Shown: positions 1-9,194, numbered from the stretch's first letter. The stretch: 53,051 nucleotides of DNA from Chloroflexota bacterium (GCA_003577005.1 QEUW01000008.1:1-53051), one strand, 5' to 3'. Made by a program: numbers and translations. Notes: generated by a model from the letters alone, not told the origin.

Positions 1-18
1 CCGTGAGTCTGCAAAGGC

Positions 19-81
19 ATGGTAAAGGACGGCGGACGCCAACGCATCGGTAACAGTTACCGATTCCCATACCTATTTGTG
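19..81 (-). promoter_or_regulatory. Class A promoter, copy 1
   Basis: On the minus strand a conserved 40-bp element (plus-strand 42-81) starts with CACAAATAGGTA and ends with TACCGATGCGT. It is followed after exactly 17 bases by a TACCAT -10 box (19-24). The inner part holds a perfect 9+1+9 palindrome, ATCGGTAACAGTTACCGAT. Five other promoters in the window share this arrangement. The gene it drives lies left of the window edge. A half copy (GCGCATCGGTATA) follows near position 91. Binding by a LuxR-type STAND activator is inferred. Confidence 0.6.
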
Positions 82-195
82 GTCGACTGGCGCATCGGTA
101 TACTACAGGCAAACAAGTCCATATCCGAAGGCAACGCCTGCGTCCACTCGCGGACGAATTGGTTGTGTTACTACGGCCTAAAGTATGCCGGCAGG

Positions 196-573
196 CTACG
201 GTAGTTCCACCTCCATACGGGTGCCTTCAAAAGTGCCGTAGTACGCCTTTTCAGTCACCTTGCCTTCTCGATCGATCATGTCCAGCACCCATTGAGCAGT
301 GAGATGATCGGCGCCATCCATTTTGATCGAGGCACGCACTTTGATTTTTCCATTGTATTTGCCCTGCTCATCGGAGGTGAACCCTGCGAACGTAAGCAGA
401 TAGGTGTTGCCAGCACCCATCCAGACGCCGTGATTCGAGTCTTTGAACGAGTTTACTTCGACCCAGTTGCCATCAGCGAAGAAGGTATGAAATGCCTCAA
501 AGCTTTCTGGATTGCCCTCCGATTTTGGGACAGTGATCTGCCAAGTGCCCACGATGCTCGGTGTGGTTCTCAT
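196..573 (-). CDS. Small lipocalin-like conserved protein
   Basis: This encodes a 125-residue protein without signal peptide or membrane segment. It begins MRTTPSIVGTW, and the following alternation of short beta-strand-like stretches (GTWQITVP, NTYLLTFAGF, YNGKIKVRASI, HLTAQWVLDMI, YYGTFEGTRMEV) suggests a single-domain beta barrel of the lipocalin-like type. No catalytic motif is visible. I chose the ATG at 573 because it has a purine-rich leader (AGGAGACC) just upstream; a longer in-frame start at 669 would run through the promoter. The class A promoter at 641-702 places the transcript start about 60 bases upstream. LuxR-STAND regulator 1 lies immediately upstream, so this is a likely target gene. 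The function is unknown and the fold assignment is inferred. Confidence 0.75.
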   Translation of the reverse strand: MRTTPSIVGTWQITVPKSEGNPESFEAFHTFFADGNWVEVNSFKDSNHGVWMGAGNTYLLTFAGFTSDEQGKYNGKIKVRASIKMDGADHLTAQWVLDMIDREGKVTEKAYYGTFEGTRMEVELP

Positions 574-640
574 ACGGTGGTCTCCTGTCTTGCATGAATG
601 GATTGAAGCTTGATGTCCTTTATTGTTGGTGGATGCTGGC

Positions 641-702
641 AGTGTATAGGGCAATGGGCGGCTGCGCATCGGTATAATTCCCGATTCCGTTCCCTATTTG
701 TG
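641..702 (-). promoter_or_regulatory. Class A promoter, copy 2
   Basis: The conserved element occupies 664-702 on the plus strand (GCGCATCGGTATAATTCCCG, then ATTCC and GTTCCCTATTTGTG). Read on the minus strand it is followed after 17 bases by TACACT (641-646). The downstream gene starts at 573, giving a leader of about 60 bases. The element lies between the LuxR-STAND gene ending at 872 and its presumed target gene. Confidence 0.65.
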
Positions 703-805
703 GACGTGGTCTGCTGGGCAGGAGCCAAATGAGTAGGTACATCGGTGGGTATCTCGCGTCAGCATCTCCGTCAGTGTGCTGGGCATCGCCGCCAACAGCA
801 GCACC

Positions 806-840
806 AAAAAGCGGAGGTCAGGCAGTTGCCCGACCTCCGC
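806..840 (-). terminator. Rho-independent terminator of LuxR-STAND gene 1
   Basis: On the minus strand GCGGAGGTC pairs with GACCTCCGC around a short inner loop and is followed by TTTTT. It lies about 35 bases after the stop codon at 872. Confidence 0.85.
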
Positions 841-871
841 AGCTTCTCTTTGTTCAGAAACTTGGCTGAAA

Positions 872-3484
872 TTACATGAGGTGATGGTCGGCGGCGAAGC
901 GCGTGGCTGCCGCCCGGGAGTTGACGCCCAGCTTGCTATAGATCGAGCTGACATGCGCGTTGATCGTACGGCGACTGACCACGAGTTTGTCGGCAATCTG
1001 GGCATAGGTCAATCCCTGTACCAACAGCCGCAGCACCTCGACTTCACGTGCAGTCAGACCGGCGGGGTAGGTAGGTGGGGATAGGACAACCTGGTTCTCG
1101 TCGCTTGCGGAAAGTGTGTCCTGCGGAGCGTCGGATGCTGCTAATGCGTACTCGATGGCCTGTTCTAACGTCAGCGCTTGTCCTTCCGCCCACCGGGCCG
1201 CGAACGTTTCCTCGCCTAACCTGACACGCACCGCAGCGATATCCCGTTCATAATCAGCGGGATTGGTCAGAGTGTCCAGGGTTGCACCGCTGGCCACAGC
1301 GCGTAGCGCTGCTGCTGCCGCAAATAGTCTTGCCGCGTCGTCGTACCGGTTACGCACCTGCGCCACTGTGCCTAGGTGGTGGAGCACGAGCGCTATCCGC
1401 ATTTTGTCACCCACTTCACGATCCAGGGCGAGGCATTCGGCATACAGATTGCTGGCCTGCTCAAGCTCACCTTGCCGTTGTAGCACTTCGCCTAACAGAT
1501 TGAGTCCAACACCAATATCCCACTTCTCGGCGTGGGCCCGTCGTAGCGCCAGTGCGGCTTCGAGTTGAACACGCGCGGTCGTGTAGTCGCCCTGTTGGCC
1601 AGCGATCAGTCCTAGGCCGCCTAGGGCATTGGCCAGGCCCCAACTATCCTGCACTTCCTGGAATAAGGAGTGACACTCCTCGAACAAGACGCGTGCTGTT
1701 CTTTGATCACCTTGGGTATTGATTACATGAGCCAGATTGTGGATGGCCAGGGCGAGATCCCACCGGCTGCTCGCCTCGCGGCCGAGCGCCACACTTTCTG
1801 TGCAATGGCGGTGTGCGGCCGCCAAGTCGCCTTGGAACAGCGCCACAAGTCCTAACTCACGTAAGGAGACGGCGAGCCCTGCTTTGTCTGCGATCTGCTG
1901 CCCGATGGCAACACTCTCCTCCAGTTCGGTGCGTGCGAGTTGATAGTCGCTCTGGACCATCGCCATCAACCCCGCTCCCCACAGTGCTTTCGCCCGCGCC
2001 GCCGTGCGCTCGGACACCCCTTTCAGGATCGACGCAAACCAGCTCCGTGCTTCGCTCACATGATTGCCAAAAAACCAGAACCAGGCCAGCGCCCCAGCTA
2101 GCCGCAAACCAACGTTGGCCCGGTTCAAGTCATCAGGGGCCGAGAGAGGCTGGCTCCAGAGCAAGGCGGCGCGTAGGTTATCGAGTTCTGCTTCCAAGCG
2201 CGCCAGCGCCTGTTCCCGCCGCGGACCCAGCAGGTCCGGCTCAGTGACCTCGGCCAGTGCCAAAAAGACGGCGGCATGCTGACGGCGGATCGACTCAGCT
2301 TCGCCACTGGCCTCTAATTGCTCCAGCCCATACTCGCGAATGGTCTCCAACATGCCGAACCGTGGTTCGCTGTCTCGCCCTTCGACTTGCCGCAACAGGT
2401 TCTTATCGGTAAGGGAAGCAACCCCCTCCAGTACATCGACACCGAGATCCCCAGCCGCATTGCCTACCGCTTGGGCAGCTTCCAGCGTAAAACCGCCGAC
2501 AAAGACGGCCAGCCGTCGAAAGAGAGCCTGTTCGTTGGCGGTCAGCAAGTCATAGCTCCACGCAATCTCGGCACGCAGGGTGCGCTGGCGCGCCGGCAGG
2601 TCGTGCGGGCCATGCGTGAGCAGCGTCAGTCGCTGTTGCAGCCGGGCCAACAAAGCCGGCGGTGGAAACAACTTGATCCGGGCGGCCGCCAGCTCGATGG
2701 CCAGCGGTAGCCCATCCAAACCAATACAAATCTCGGCCACGGCGGTGGCGTTCGTGGTCGTAAGGGCAAAATCGGGTTTCGCTGCCACTGCCCGCTGGAC
2801 AAAGAGTGCCACCGCCGCAACCTGTGCGAGGTGAGGCGTGCGTTCTTCGCCCAGCGCGGCTAGACGCTTAAGGTCGGGCAAGGCCAGTGGTGGCACCGGG
2901 AACTCGTGCTCGCCATAGAGGTGGAGCGTCGCTCGGCTGGTCACTAAGACCTTAAGCCGAGGGCATCCGGCCAAGAGGGCGCCTACCAAGGGCGCCGCCG
3001 TCACCACCTGCTCGAAGTTGTCTAGGGCGAGCAACAGTTGCCGATCACGGAGTGAGGCTTGTAGACTCTCCTGTAAGGACTGCCCACTTACTTCGTGCAC
3101 TCCTAATGTCTGGGCAATTTCTGGTATTACGAGGGTGGCGTCACGGATGGGGGCCAGCGAGACAAAGTAGACGCCATCGATAAAGTGGTCGAGCAGATTG
3201 GCAGCCACTTGCAACGCCAGCCGCGTCTTGCCAATCCCACCCGGCCCGGTGAGGGTGAGCAGCCCGACCTGTTCTTGCAGCAGGAGGCGTTGAACGGTGG
3301 CCAGGTCGTGGTCGCGCCCGATCAGCGGGCTGCGCGGCAGGAGTAGGTTGTTGTGGGCGCTGTGTTCTGGCCCAGGGCCACTTGGGGTGGGGAGCGTGGT
3401 TTTCGTCCCCTCGCCCCGAGGGGACGCCGGTGCAGCGGCTGTCGTGGGGGCGGCCTGCCTGCCCTCGGGCTGGGGCTTGCTCAT
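872..3484 (-). CDS. LuxR-family STAND transcriptional regulator 1
   Basis: This 870-residue MalT-like regulator has a proline/alanine-rich N-terminal tail (1-45). An NB-ARC/AAA-type ATPase follows, with Walker [10 protein letters not shown] at 80-88, Walker B LLLALDNFE at 150-158 and the sensor motif [12 protein letters not shown] long TPR-like helical region comes next (roughly 400-740). The protein ends in a LuxR helix-turn-helix at 810-870 ([28 protein letters not shown]). No BTAD or receiver domain is present. In this family an inducer bound by the helical region allows ATP-dependent oligomerisation and promoter activation; the inducer here is unknown. A promoter lies at 3607-3636 and a terminator at 806-840, so it is transcribed alone. 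The start at 3484 matches the close paralogue at 20652-23261, which shares its N-terminus, ATPase, HTH, leader and promoter but diverges in the TPR part. It probably controls the class A promoter at 641. Confidence 0.93.
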   Translation of the reverse strand: MSKPQPEGRQAAPTTAAAPASPRGEGTKTTLPTPSGPGPEHSAHNNLLLPRSPLIGRDHDLATVQRLLLQEQVGLLTLTGPGGIGKTRLALQVAANLLDHFIDGVYFVSLAPIRDATLVIPEIAQTLGVHEVSGQSLQESLQASLRDRQLLLALDNFEQVVTAAPLVGALLAGCPRLKVLVTSRATLHLYGEHEFPVPPLALPDLKRLAALGEERTPHLAQVAAVALFVQRAVAAKPDFALTTTNATAVAEICIGLDGLPLAIELAAARIKLFPPPALLARLQQRLTLLTHGPHDLPARQRTLRAEIAWSYDLLTANEQALFRRLAVFVGGFTLEAAQAVGNAAGDLGVDVLEGVASLTDKNLLRQVEGRDSEPRFGMLETIREYGLEQLEASGEAESIRRQHAAVFLALAEVTEPDLLGPRREQALARLEAELDNLRAALLWSQPLSAPDDLNRANVGLRLAGALAWFWFFGNHVSEARSWFASILKGVSERTAARAKALWGAGLMAMVQSDYQLARTELEESVAIGQQIADKAGLAVSLRELGLVALFQGDLAAAHRHCTESVALGREASSRWDLALAIHNLAHVINTQGDQRTARVLFEECHSLFQEVQDSWGLANALGGLGLIAGQQGDYTTARVQLEAALALRRAHAEKWDIGVGLNLLGEVLQRQGELEQASNLYAECLALDREVGDKMRIALVLHHLGTVAQVRNRYDDAARLFAAAAALRAVASGATLDTLTNPADYERDIAAVRVRLGEETFAARWAEGQALTLEQAIEYALAASDAPQDTLSASDENQVVLSPPTYPAGLTAREVEVLRLLVQGLTYAQIADKLVVSRRTINAHVSSIYSKLGVNSRAAATRFAADHHLM

Positions 3485-3606
3485 CGATCACCGTGAAAAC
3501 GTCTCGGGTCCGATTCCAAACAGCGAACATGACTTGCGAAAATGTGGGTAGGGAGCAGGTCATCAAGGGTCGCACACAGGACGTGCTCGAAAGGCCGGAT
3601 GACGCA

Positions 3607-3636
3607 ATTATAGCACCGGCGCCTGCTCGTGATCAA
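3607..3636 (-). promoter_or_regulatory. Promoter of LuxR-STAND gene 1
   Basis: On the minus strand TTGATC (3631-3636) is separated by 18 bases from TATAAT (3607-3612). The same promoter, with -35 TTGAGG and the conserved spacer core AGCAGGCGCCGGTGC, precedes the paralogue at 23385-23414. The GGCGCC palindrome in the spacer is conserved in both copies. The leader to the ATG is about 120 bases. Confidence 0.8.
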
Positions 3637-3689
3637 ATACACGCATCGCTTGATGAGGCAGACCAGTGGTGGCGACCAATCAGCGCACC

Positions 3690-3850
3690 CACAGCCCGGT
3701 CAGTGCCTAAGCCCATCACAAAACAACAGGGCCAACAGTTTTCTCCTGTTGACCCTGTTATATCAGAATCAGACCTATAGTACGTGCGGACCTGACGAGA
3801 TTTGGGTTCGCTCATCTACCCGTCGAGTTGTGTTCCTTCCCAAACATATT
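3690..3850 (-). repeat. Structured repeat, copy A (hairpin 3725-3759)
   Basis: This is the first of four copies of a ~200 bp intergenic repeat, all in the same orientation. Its minus-strand core is a 14-bp hairpin (AACAGGGTCAACAG with CTGTTGGCCCTGTT, loop of 7) followed by a U-rich tail TGTTTTGT. Shared flanking words include CTATAGG and the near-invariant TCGTC(G/A)GGTCCGC. It lies downstream of the beta-helix gene and could terminate it, but the conserved flank argues for more than a terminator. Confidence 0.7.
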
Positions 3851-3873
3851 GTGAGTTTACATTGAACAAATAT

Positions 3874-5592
3874 TTATCTCTGGTTGAGCGTCTGCGTCGT
3901 GTTGATCACCACAGGAAGAAATTCGTCAGACCATCCTACCAATTTTACAATGCCGGCGCCTTCAGCATGAACACGGTCACCCAACACAGTCGAGGCAGTG
4001 ACCTTTGTCACATTGGAGAATGGCGTCTTAACCGCTGGCCGCTCACAGTGATAGACCGTTGCTGACAAAGGTGCCAGATTGCCCAGCTCTCGTTCACACG
4101 CCGGCGTCAGTTTATCGACCGTGGTGACATTGGTCAACGTAATGCTGCCGGCGTTGGTGATAGTTACGGTAAAGGTCGCCGGGTCGCCGCTGGCAATGGT
4201 CTGTATGTTCGGGGTCAGGTTCAGAGCAATGGCGGCGCCAGTCGTTTCATAACTGCCGATATCGCACTGTGAACCCTGGGGACGACCTACGCCCCGCTGA
4301 TCCGTTGTGAGCGTGCCGCCTAGACAATCGCCGTGGTCAATTGCCGCGCTACCTGGGAGCAAGGCATGAGTCCAGGTAGCGCCGCCGTTATCTTGCAGGG
4401 GCCCCAACTGAGCGTTGCTGCCTGGAATATCACCGGTGCCGGTCAGGTTACAACTATTGTCACTGTCCAAGTTATTGCCGGCGGAGATGATCATGCCGTC
4501 TGGATTGAGGCAATCGCCACCCTCGAGTTGATCGGCTATGATGCTGTCCGCCAGGATGATCGTCGCCTGAAACCCGCTTAGAATACCCGTGGCTGCCCGA
4601 GCGCGATTGGCGCTGACGGTGCTGTGATTCAGCCGCACGGTGTTGAGTTGCAAATAGATGCCACCACCGTAAGCCGCTTGATTGCCACTGATGGTGCTGT
4701 TGGTTAAGGTCAGCGGGCCAAAGGTGGAAATTGCGCCTCCGTAGGCTGCGCTGTTATCCTTAAGGGTGCTGTTGATCAGCGTCAGCTCTGTACCCCCAAA
4801 ATTGCTAAGACCGCCACCTTGTTCCGCTGCTCGATTGTTGCTGATGGTCACGGCGATCAGGGTCGCCGTTCCACTCCGATTAGCGAAACCGCCCGAATAT
4901 CTGAGCGCTCTGTTACCGTCGATGGTGCTATTCGTTATGATCAAACTGCCATCATTTGCGATCCCACCCCCTTGACCATTAAAGTGAAGCGCACGATTGT
5001 TGCGAATCGCGCTGTCGGTTATGACCATCGTGCCGAGGTTGAAAATGCCACCGCCGGAATAATCAACTTTGTTATCGCTGACGATGCTATTCGTCAGTGT
5101 CAGTATGCCAGTGTTGAGAATACCGCCCCCGGACTCCGCCAAACCGTTGGTGATTGTCACATCGTTAACAACAACGTGTACTTGGGTTGGTAGGATGTCG
5201 AGTACCCGATCAAGGGCGCCACCGTCGATCGTCGTGCTAATCGCCCCGGCACCGTTGATTGTCAGGTTGCTCTGGATATCCAGGTCGCCACTGGCGTTGT
5301 TGTCTTCGTTATCACCGGACAGCGTTAAAGTATAGGTCCCGGCAGGCAAGCTGATCTCATCATCTCCGACACCTGCAACACAGTTGTCCACCGCCGCATT
5401 CAGATTGGCGGCCTGGATCGCTTCACGCAAGGAGCAATCGCCGTCGCTGTTCAATTCGTCATTCGTCGTCACGGTAATGATGGCAGAGGCGTCAAGCGCC
5501 GCGGCATCGACTTGCCGCCCTGTGGCCCTCAGCCCGGTGGCGAATAAGATTGCTATGCCCAAGATCACAAATGTCCTTTTGTGTGTGTTCAT
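3874..5592 (-). CDS. Secreted parallel beta-helix protein (CSLREA and choice-of-anchor Q type)
   Basis: This 572-residue exported protein starts MNTHKRTFVILGIAILFATG, an N-terminal signal or anchor segment. The CSLREAIQAAN motif follows and is typical of extracellular beta-helix proteins in Chloroflexota and related bacteria. A ladder of repeated rungs comes next (variants of LTLTNSTISGNQA and GGGIYN), consistent with a right-handed parallel beta-helix. The section with LLPGSAAIDHGDC, TTDQRGVGRPQG and CDIGSYE is the hallmark of choice-of-anchor Q proteins. The end resembles a DUF11-like immunoglobulin fold (GDPATFTVTITNAG). The ATG at 5592 has a strong ribosome site (GAAGGAGCGGAGAT), so the upstream in-frame start is rejected. 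It may act at the cell surface as an adhesin or a carbohydrate-active scaffold; no catalytic residues can be assigned. Confidence 0.88.
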   Translation of the reverse strand: MNTHKRTFVILGIAILFATGLRATGRQVDAAALDASAIITVTTNDELNSDGDCSLREAIQAANLNAAVDNCVAGVGDDEISLPAGTYTLTLSGDNEDNNASGDLDIQSNLTINGAGAISTTIDGGALDRVLDILPTQVHVVVNDVTITNGLAESGGGILNTGILTLTNSIVSDNKVDYSGGGIFNLGTMVITDSAIRNNRALHFNGQGGGIANDGSLIITNSTIDGNRALRYSGGFANRSGTATLIAVTISNNRAAEQGGGLSNFGGTELTLINSTLKDNSAAYGGAISTFGPLTLTNSTISGNQAAYGGGIYLQLNTVRLNHSTVSANRARAATGILSGFQATIILADSIIADQLEGGDCLNPDGMIISAGNNLDSDNSCNLTGTGDIPGSNAQLGPLQDNGGATWTHALLPGSAAIDHGDCLGGTLTTDQRGVGRPQGSQCDIGSYETTGAAIALNLTPNIQTIASGDPATFTVTITNAGSITLTNVTTVDKLTPACERELGNLAPLSATVYHCERPAVKTPFSNVTKVTASTVLGDRVHAEGAGIVKLVGWSDEFLPVVINTTQTLNQR

Positions 5593-5760
5593 CTTAATCT
5601 CCGCTCCTTCAAAGTCTGCGTTTCTTGAACAAGCGAACTTGCCGGTCAATCGAGATTTTCCAGGGTTTGAGGCTTACGGCAGCCGCTGGAGCAACGTCTG
5701 TGCCTCATCACCATTGAGGCGAGATCCTCCCCAATCACGCCTGGGCCAACGGCTGACCAA

Positions 5761-6293
5761 TCAACGCGAGGCGAGTGGCAGATAAACCTTGCCAGGGGTG
5801 ACATTGTCAGCAACCAAGGTGAAGCTGGCTTGAACGCGTCGACAACGACGGTATAGTTGCCTGCAGCCAGCCCCTCGACATTGAGTGAGACCGTCTCTGC
5901 AAATTCCGTCAGTACAGCGGCGCACACAAGGTCTGGCGCACCTTGACGGGTGGAAATGTTTAGCAGGATCTGATTGGCAGTGTACTGTTGTTGAATCTCG
6001 TCAATTTGTAAACAGGGATCGGGCAGACTGCCGCGCACCACTGCGTTGATCTGCACAGGGCCAGCGCCAATCGTGAATAATTCCACGCTCTCCACTGTTG
6101 CCGTTTCGAGTAATGGAGCATCTGCACCGCTCTGAACATTTGGGAGGAAAAGGCGATTGAAGGTTGTTGGCATTGGACTATTCGGTGCATCAGTCCCCGT
6201 CTGTTGGGCAAAGACATGGGTGACCACCGAAAGCGCAAGTACGCTGATGATGAACAGTGTTCCGACCTTCGATTGCCTGAATTGATAGAGCAT
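5761..6293 (-). pseudogene. Secreted protein with a C-terminal frameshift
   Basis: The start at 6293 (MLYQFRQSKVGTLFIISV) gives a signal peptide ending near VFAQQ. A proline/threonine-rich stretch follows, then a beta-rich domain (VESVELFTIGAGPVQINAVV, GLAAGNYTVVVDAF). After VVVDAF the frame that continues is unlike a protein and runs to 5646. One base shift restores ASFTLVADNVTPGKVYLPLA with a stop at 5761, a natural ending for this kind of domain. A single missing base near 5830-5834 explains it, so this is either a recent frameshift or a sequencing error. Two tandem class A promoters lie upstream (6354 and 6472). The function is unknown; it is probably a small cell-surface protein. Confidence 0.7.
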
Positions 6294-6353
6294 GGCATCC
6301 CCGTGTGAAATCATCCGTCTGCTGCTGGTTGATGCAGCGCTGTTGCTGACCAG

Positions 6354-6415
6354 AGTGTACGAGATCCGCAGCTACTGAGCATCGGACAGTGACCGATTCC
6401 AATACGCATTTGCCG
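6354..6415 (-). promoter_or_regulatory. Class A promoter, copy 3 (proximal)
   Basis: A diverged element at 6377-6415 (GAGCATCGGACAGTGACCGA, then TTCCAATACGCATTTG) sits exactly 17 bases from TACACT (6354-6359) on the minus strand. The downstream start codon is at 6293, giving a leader of about 55 bases. Confidence 0.5.
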
Positions 6416-6471
6416 ATGAATGACAACGCATACGCCGTCCTATCATCGCCCCAGTCACCGTATACACATCA

Positions 6472-6533
6472 ATCCTACAGTCTTTGGCGCACCGGCGCAT
6501 CGGTATGGATACCTACTGCGATACCTATTTATG
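6472..6533 (-). promoter_or_regulatory. Class A promoter, copy 4 (distal, tandem to copy 3)
   Basis: The element at 6495-6533 (GCGCATCGGTATGGATACCT, then ACTGCG and ATACCTATTTATG) is 17 bases from a TAGGAT -10 box (6472-6477) on the minus strand. It is 118 bases upstream of copy 3 and reads towards the same gene. Confidence 0.6.
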
Positions 6534-6597
6534 CAACACTGGGTACTGCCGACGAACTCGCTCTCGGCAGCCAACGCCGCTTTGAGCCGTCGATCGG

Positions 6598-8202
6598 TTA
6601 CCGGAGTACGGTGTCGAGGGATAGACCGTACTGCGCGGCCAAGTACTCTTGCCAGCCCCGCTCGAATTCCGCAGGTGACACGGCAAAGATCGCTGGGATG
6701 AGCGTCTCCCAGCTGTCGTATTGGCCCAGGCCGGCTACCAGTGCGGGCAGACGCTCACGCCCGTACGTGGTCACCGCATAGTCGATGAGCGTGGCCAGGG
6801 CCACCGTTTGGCCCCAAATAGGCGTTCCTTCAGGTGCGTAGTCATCGCGCACCGGCACGGCGAGTTGGTCGAGGCGGGCCGGGGGATGGCGTGGCCGCCA
6901 GATCCCGAAGTACCGCGCTTCCCGATCCGATCCAATACACAACAAGGGAATGCCCAGCATCGTTGGCGCCTCCATCCAGAGGGCGTGCGATGCGCAGAGC
7001 TCCTCATACTGCTCCGGCAGCACGAACTGCTGTTCAGATGCGGCACTGGGCAGGTCGCGATCAATCCATTGCACGATCTCCTGGCGCCACATGGCTAGCG
7101 GCAGACTTGTGTCCCACACCTGCCACAGGCGCAGACCTCTCGTCAGCGGTTGCCAGGCTGTGCCAATCCGATGCTGCTCGCTCGCTTGCGCCGACATCTG
7201 CTTGATCAAGGGGAGCGCAATGGACTGCGCCAGCAACTCAGCATCGGTCAGCTCAACAGGCGCCAGGTAGACTGCCGGCGAAGGGACGCGAATGGGGTCG
7301 TGGACACCAAACCAGGGCAGTGCAGCGCCCGGCGGTTGGGTCACGCTGACCTCGATCACCAGCTTTTCTCCAATCCGTGCAAAGGGCTGACCAACCAGTT
7401 GTGTGCTGGGCAAGCCAAAATTGCGCCGTAGGGTGGCATACAGCTCTTCGATCTGCGGCGTCACCGCAATGACGGCCTGGGCATCGTTCTGACAAAAGTG
7501 ATAGAGTAACGATGGCGTTTCCAGGCTGCGCTCCGGACCCCAGAGAGCGGCATCGGGTTCTGTCTGCCGCCAGCCTGCACCTGTGCGCCGGTAGAAGCGC
7601 GTCTGCCGGTGCGCCGCCCCGTGATCGGTGTAGGTGACGACGCGGGCGACCGCCTGCTCACCTTGAAACTCGACAGTGTGCAGCTCGATGTCCTGATGAG
7701 CCTTGGGATCAGCGATTTGCACGGCGGCTCGCAAACCGCTGACGATTCGTCCATTCTGCGCCCACCAAGCCATGCTATTCTGGTCAGCAGGGCTGGCGGT
7801 GGCCAAGGGACCATCACTGTAAGCATCTGGCTCAGTGGCTTGGACGGCCGTGGGCATACCAGCTACCTTCCGGACATGCTGGAGCCACCAGGATGCATCG
7901 GTCAGGCTGCCGGTGTGGCTGGCGAACATCGGGGTAGGCACTGGCGTAACCACCCCAAGTTCCGGTTGTGCTCTCGCAGCCGATTCTGCTTCGGCCTGGT
8001 GCGACCCGGCCCGGACCGAACGCCACCAGTAGCCACCAGTCGCCAGCATCAGGAGCAGGGCTGCTCCGCACCAGCAGTAGCGTAGCAGGGAGTGGCGGCT
8101 AACAGGTGGAGAGAGCTCCGCCGGCGACCGGCCGCGCAGCCGTTCCCAATCTGCATCGTTTTCCGCGATTATCCATTCAACGACCGGCGCTTGCTTGTCC
8201 AT
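6598..8202 (-). CDS. Membrane-anchored conserved protein, possibly a catalytically dead peptidase MA-like protein
   Basis: This 534-residue protein starts MDKQAPVVEWI. A short cytoplasmic segment is followed by one transmembrane helix (about 40-60, RYCWCGAALLLMLATGG), so most of the protein is outside the membrane. The C-terminal part (TLIDYAVTTYGRERLPALVAGLGQYDSW and IPAIFAVSPAEFERGW, shown in pieces) resembles the end of peptidase MA-like gluzincins. I see no HExxH zinc motif, so activity is doubtful and the assignment is an inference. A second copy lies at 49966-51443 with the same order of segments but a frameshift. In both, a segment with TRFYRRT(G/A)GGW-like residues resembles NTF2-like extracellular domains. 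The neighbours are the frameshifted secreted gene downstream and the 8277-9532 pair upstream. Confidence 0.75.
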   Translation of the reverse strand: MDKQAPVVEWIIAENDADWERLRGRSPAELSPPVSRHSLLRYCWCGAALLLMLATGGYWWRSVRAGSHQAEAESAARAQPELGVVTPVPTPMFASHTGSLTDASWWLQHVRKVAGMPTAVQATEPDAYSDGPLATASPADQNSMAWWAQNGRIVSGLRAAVQIADPKAHQDIELHTVEFQGEQAVARVVTYTDHGAAHRQTRFYRRTGAGWRQTEPDAALWGPERSLETPSLLYHFCQNDAQAVIAVTPQIEELYATLRRNFGLPSTQLVGQPFARIGEKLVIEVSVTQPPGAALPWFGVHDPIRVPSPAVYLAPVELTDAELLAQSIALPLIKQMSAQASEQHRIGTAWQPLTRGLRLWQVWDTSLPLAMWRQEIVQWIDRDLPSAASEQQFVLPEQYEELCASHALWMEAPTMLGIPLLCIGSDREARYFGIWRPRHPPARLDQLAVPVRDDYAPEGTPIWGQTVALATLIDYAVTTYGRERLPALVAGLGQYDSWETLIPAIFAVSPAEFERGWQEYLAAQYGLSLDTVLR

Positions 8203-8276
8203 TGAGCCTACCCGCTTTCGTTATCCCAACGCTACGATATGAAATTACCGGGGCCTGAGAGCACTCTGGATGGCCG

Positions 8277-9194
8277 CTACCTGCGTAGTTGAGTGCGTTT
8301 GATGAGGTTCGAGCACAGCTCTTCCCATCCATCACCCTCGACACCGCTGTCGAAGTCGTCCAAGCCGATATGGGCAAGTAGTATCTTGACCACCTTACAA
8401 GGGTGCTGGCAGCCGATCAGACGAATGAGTGCGTCCTCATCGTCGTCTCCGCAAGCGCCGTCAAGGAGGTTCTTGCGCAAGATGACAATGTCATTGATTG
8501 GCAAAGTCGCCAGCTTGGACGTAGGGGTGTGAGAGATGAACCACCTTGTTACTTCGTCGTTCCAATCAGAGAAGCCAACCAAACCGCATCCTTGAAGACG
8601 AACTAGCAGTGAATTCCACGCTGATCCGTAAAACTCGTCCATCAGGTTGTGAGTCCCATAGTGGCTGACGAGCGTCTGGACGCGATGGCAAGGCAGATAA
8701 TTGAGCACCTTGAGCATGGCTGCCTCGTCATCCTCAAAGGTGGGGCCATCCATCATCGCATCAAAAAGCTCCATCCAGTGAGCGTCAGGCTTAGCAACAA
8801 GTTCCTCAGCTGACGAATTGTTGATCTCGACACGGGCCTCATCACCATCTATCTCATTGAACCAGTCACTAGCATCATCGCCGACCCACGTGATGATTCG
8901 GCCAATCACGACCACTATCACTACAGTCCAAAATATATTTTCGTCGGTCTCTTCGTAGCCGGTCTGGCCGGTAGCATGATTTTCTGTACAGATGGTGTGG
9001 GAAACGTCTCCTTTCCAGGTAGAGAGCGCACGATAACGAGAGGAATCGTCGCTTCTCTTGCCGGCCAACTCTATGAAGCGAACGCCAACCTTCTCCAAGT
9101 CGCGTGCTCTGGTCGCGAGCATATCTTCAACCTCGAGCCATGTGCGGATGCCATAGGATCGGAGCATCGCCTTCGGTGTCATTCCAACTGCCAT
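8277..9194 (-). CDS. Conserved protein with one membrane helix and two internal repeats
   Basis: This 305-residue protein is coupled to the preceding small gene: its ATG follows that stop codon by two bases, with GGAGAG as ribosome site. The N-terminal 90 residues are soluble. IFWTVVIVVVIGRIITWVG forms a single hydrophobic helix near 88-106. The rest contains two related units of about 65 residues. The first has MMDGPTFEDDEAAMLKVL, LPCHRVQTLVSHYG and DEFYGSAWNSLLVRL; the second has LLDGACGDDDEDALIRLI, HPCKVVKILLAHIG and EGDGWEELCSNL. From memory, such units occur in proteins linked to contractile injection systems and DUF4157 proteins, but no such genes are visible here, so that link is weak. 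The function is unknown. Confidence 0.7.
   Translation of the reverse strand: MAVGMTPKAMLRSYGIRTWLEVEDMLATRARDLEKVGVRFIELAGKRSDDSSRYRALSTWKGDVSHTICTENHATGQTGYEETDENIFWTVVIVVVIGRIITWVGDDASDWFNEIDGDEARVEINNSSAEELVAKPDAHWMELFDAMMDGPTFEDDEAAMLKVLNYLPCHRVQTLVSHYGTHNLMDEFYGSAWNSLLVRLQGCGLVGFSDWNDEVTRWFISHTPTSKLATLPINDIVILRKNLLDGACGDDDEDALIRLIGCQHPCKVVKILLAHIGLDDFDSGVEGDGWEELCSNLIKRTQLRR

Noticed and set aside
3715..3765. Copies of the structured repeat as ordinary terminators only
   Set aside because: Conservation extends about 150 bases beyond the hairpin, and copies B and C have no minus-strand gene to terminate.
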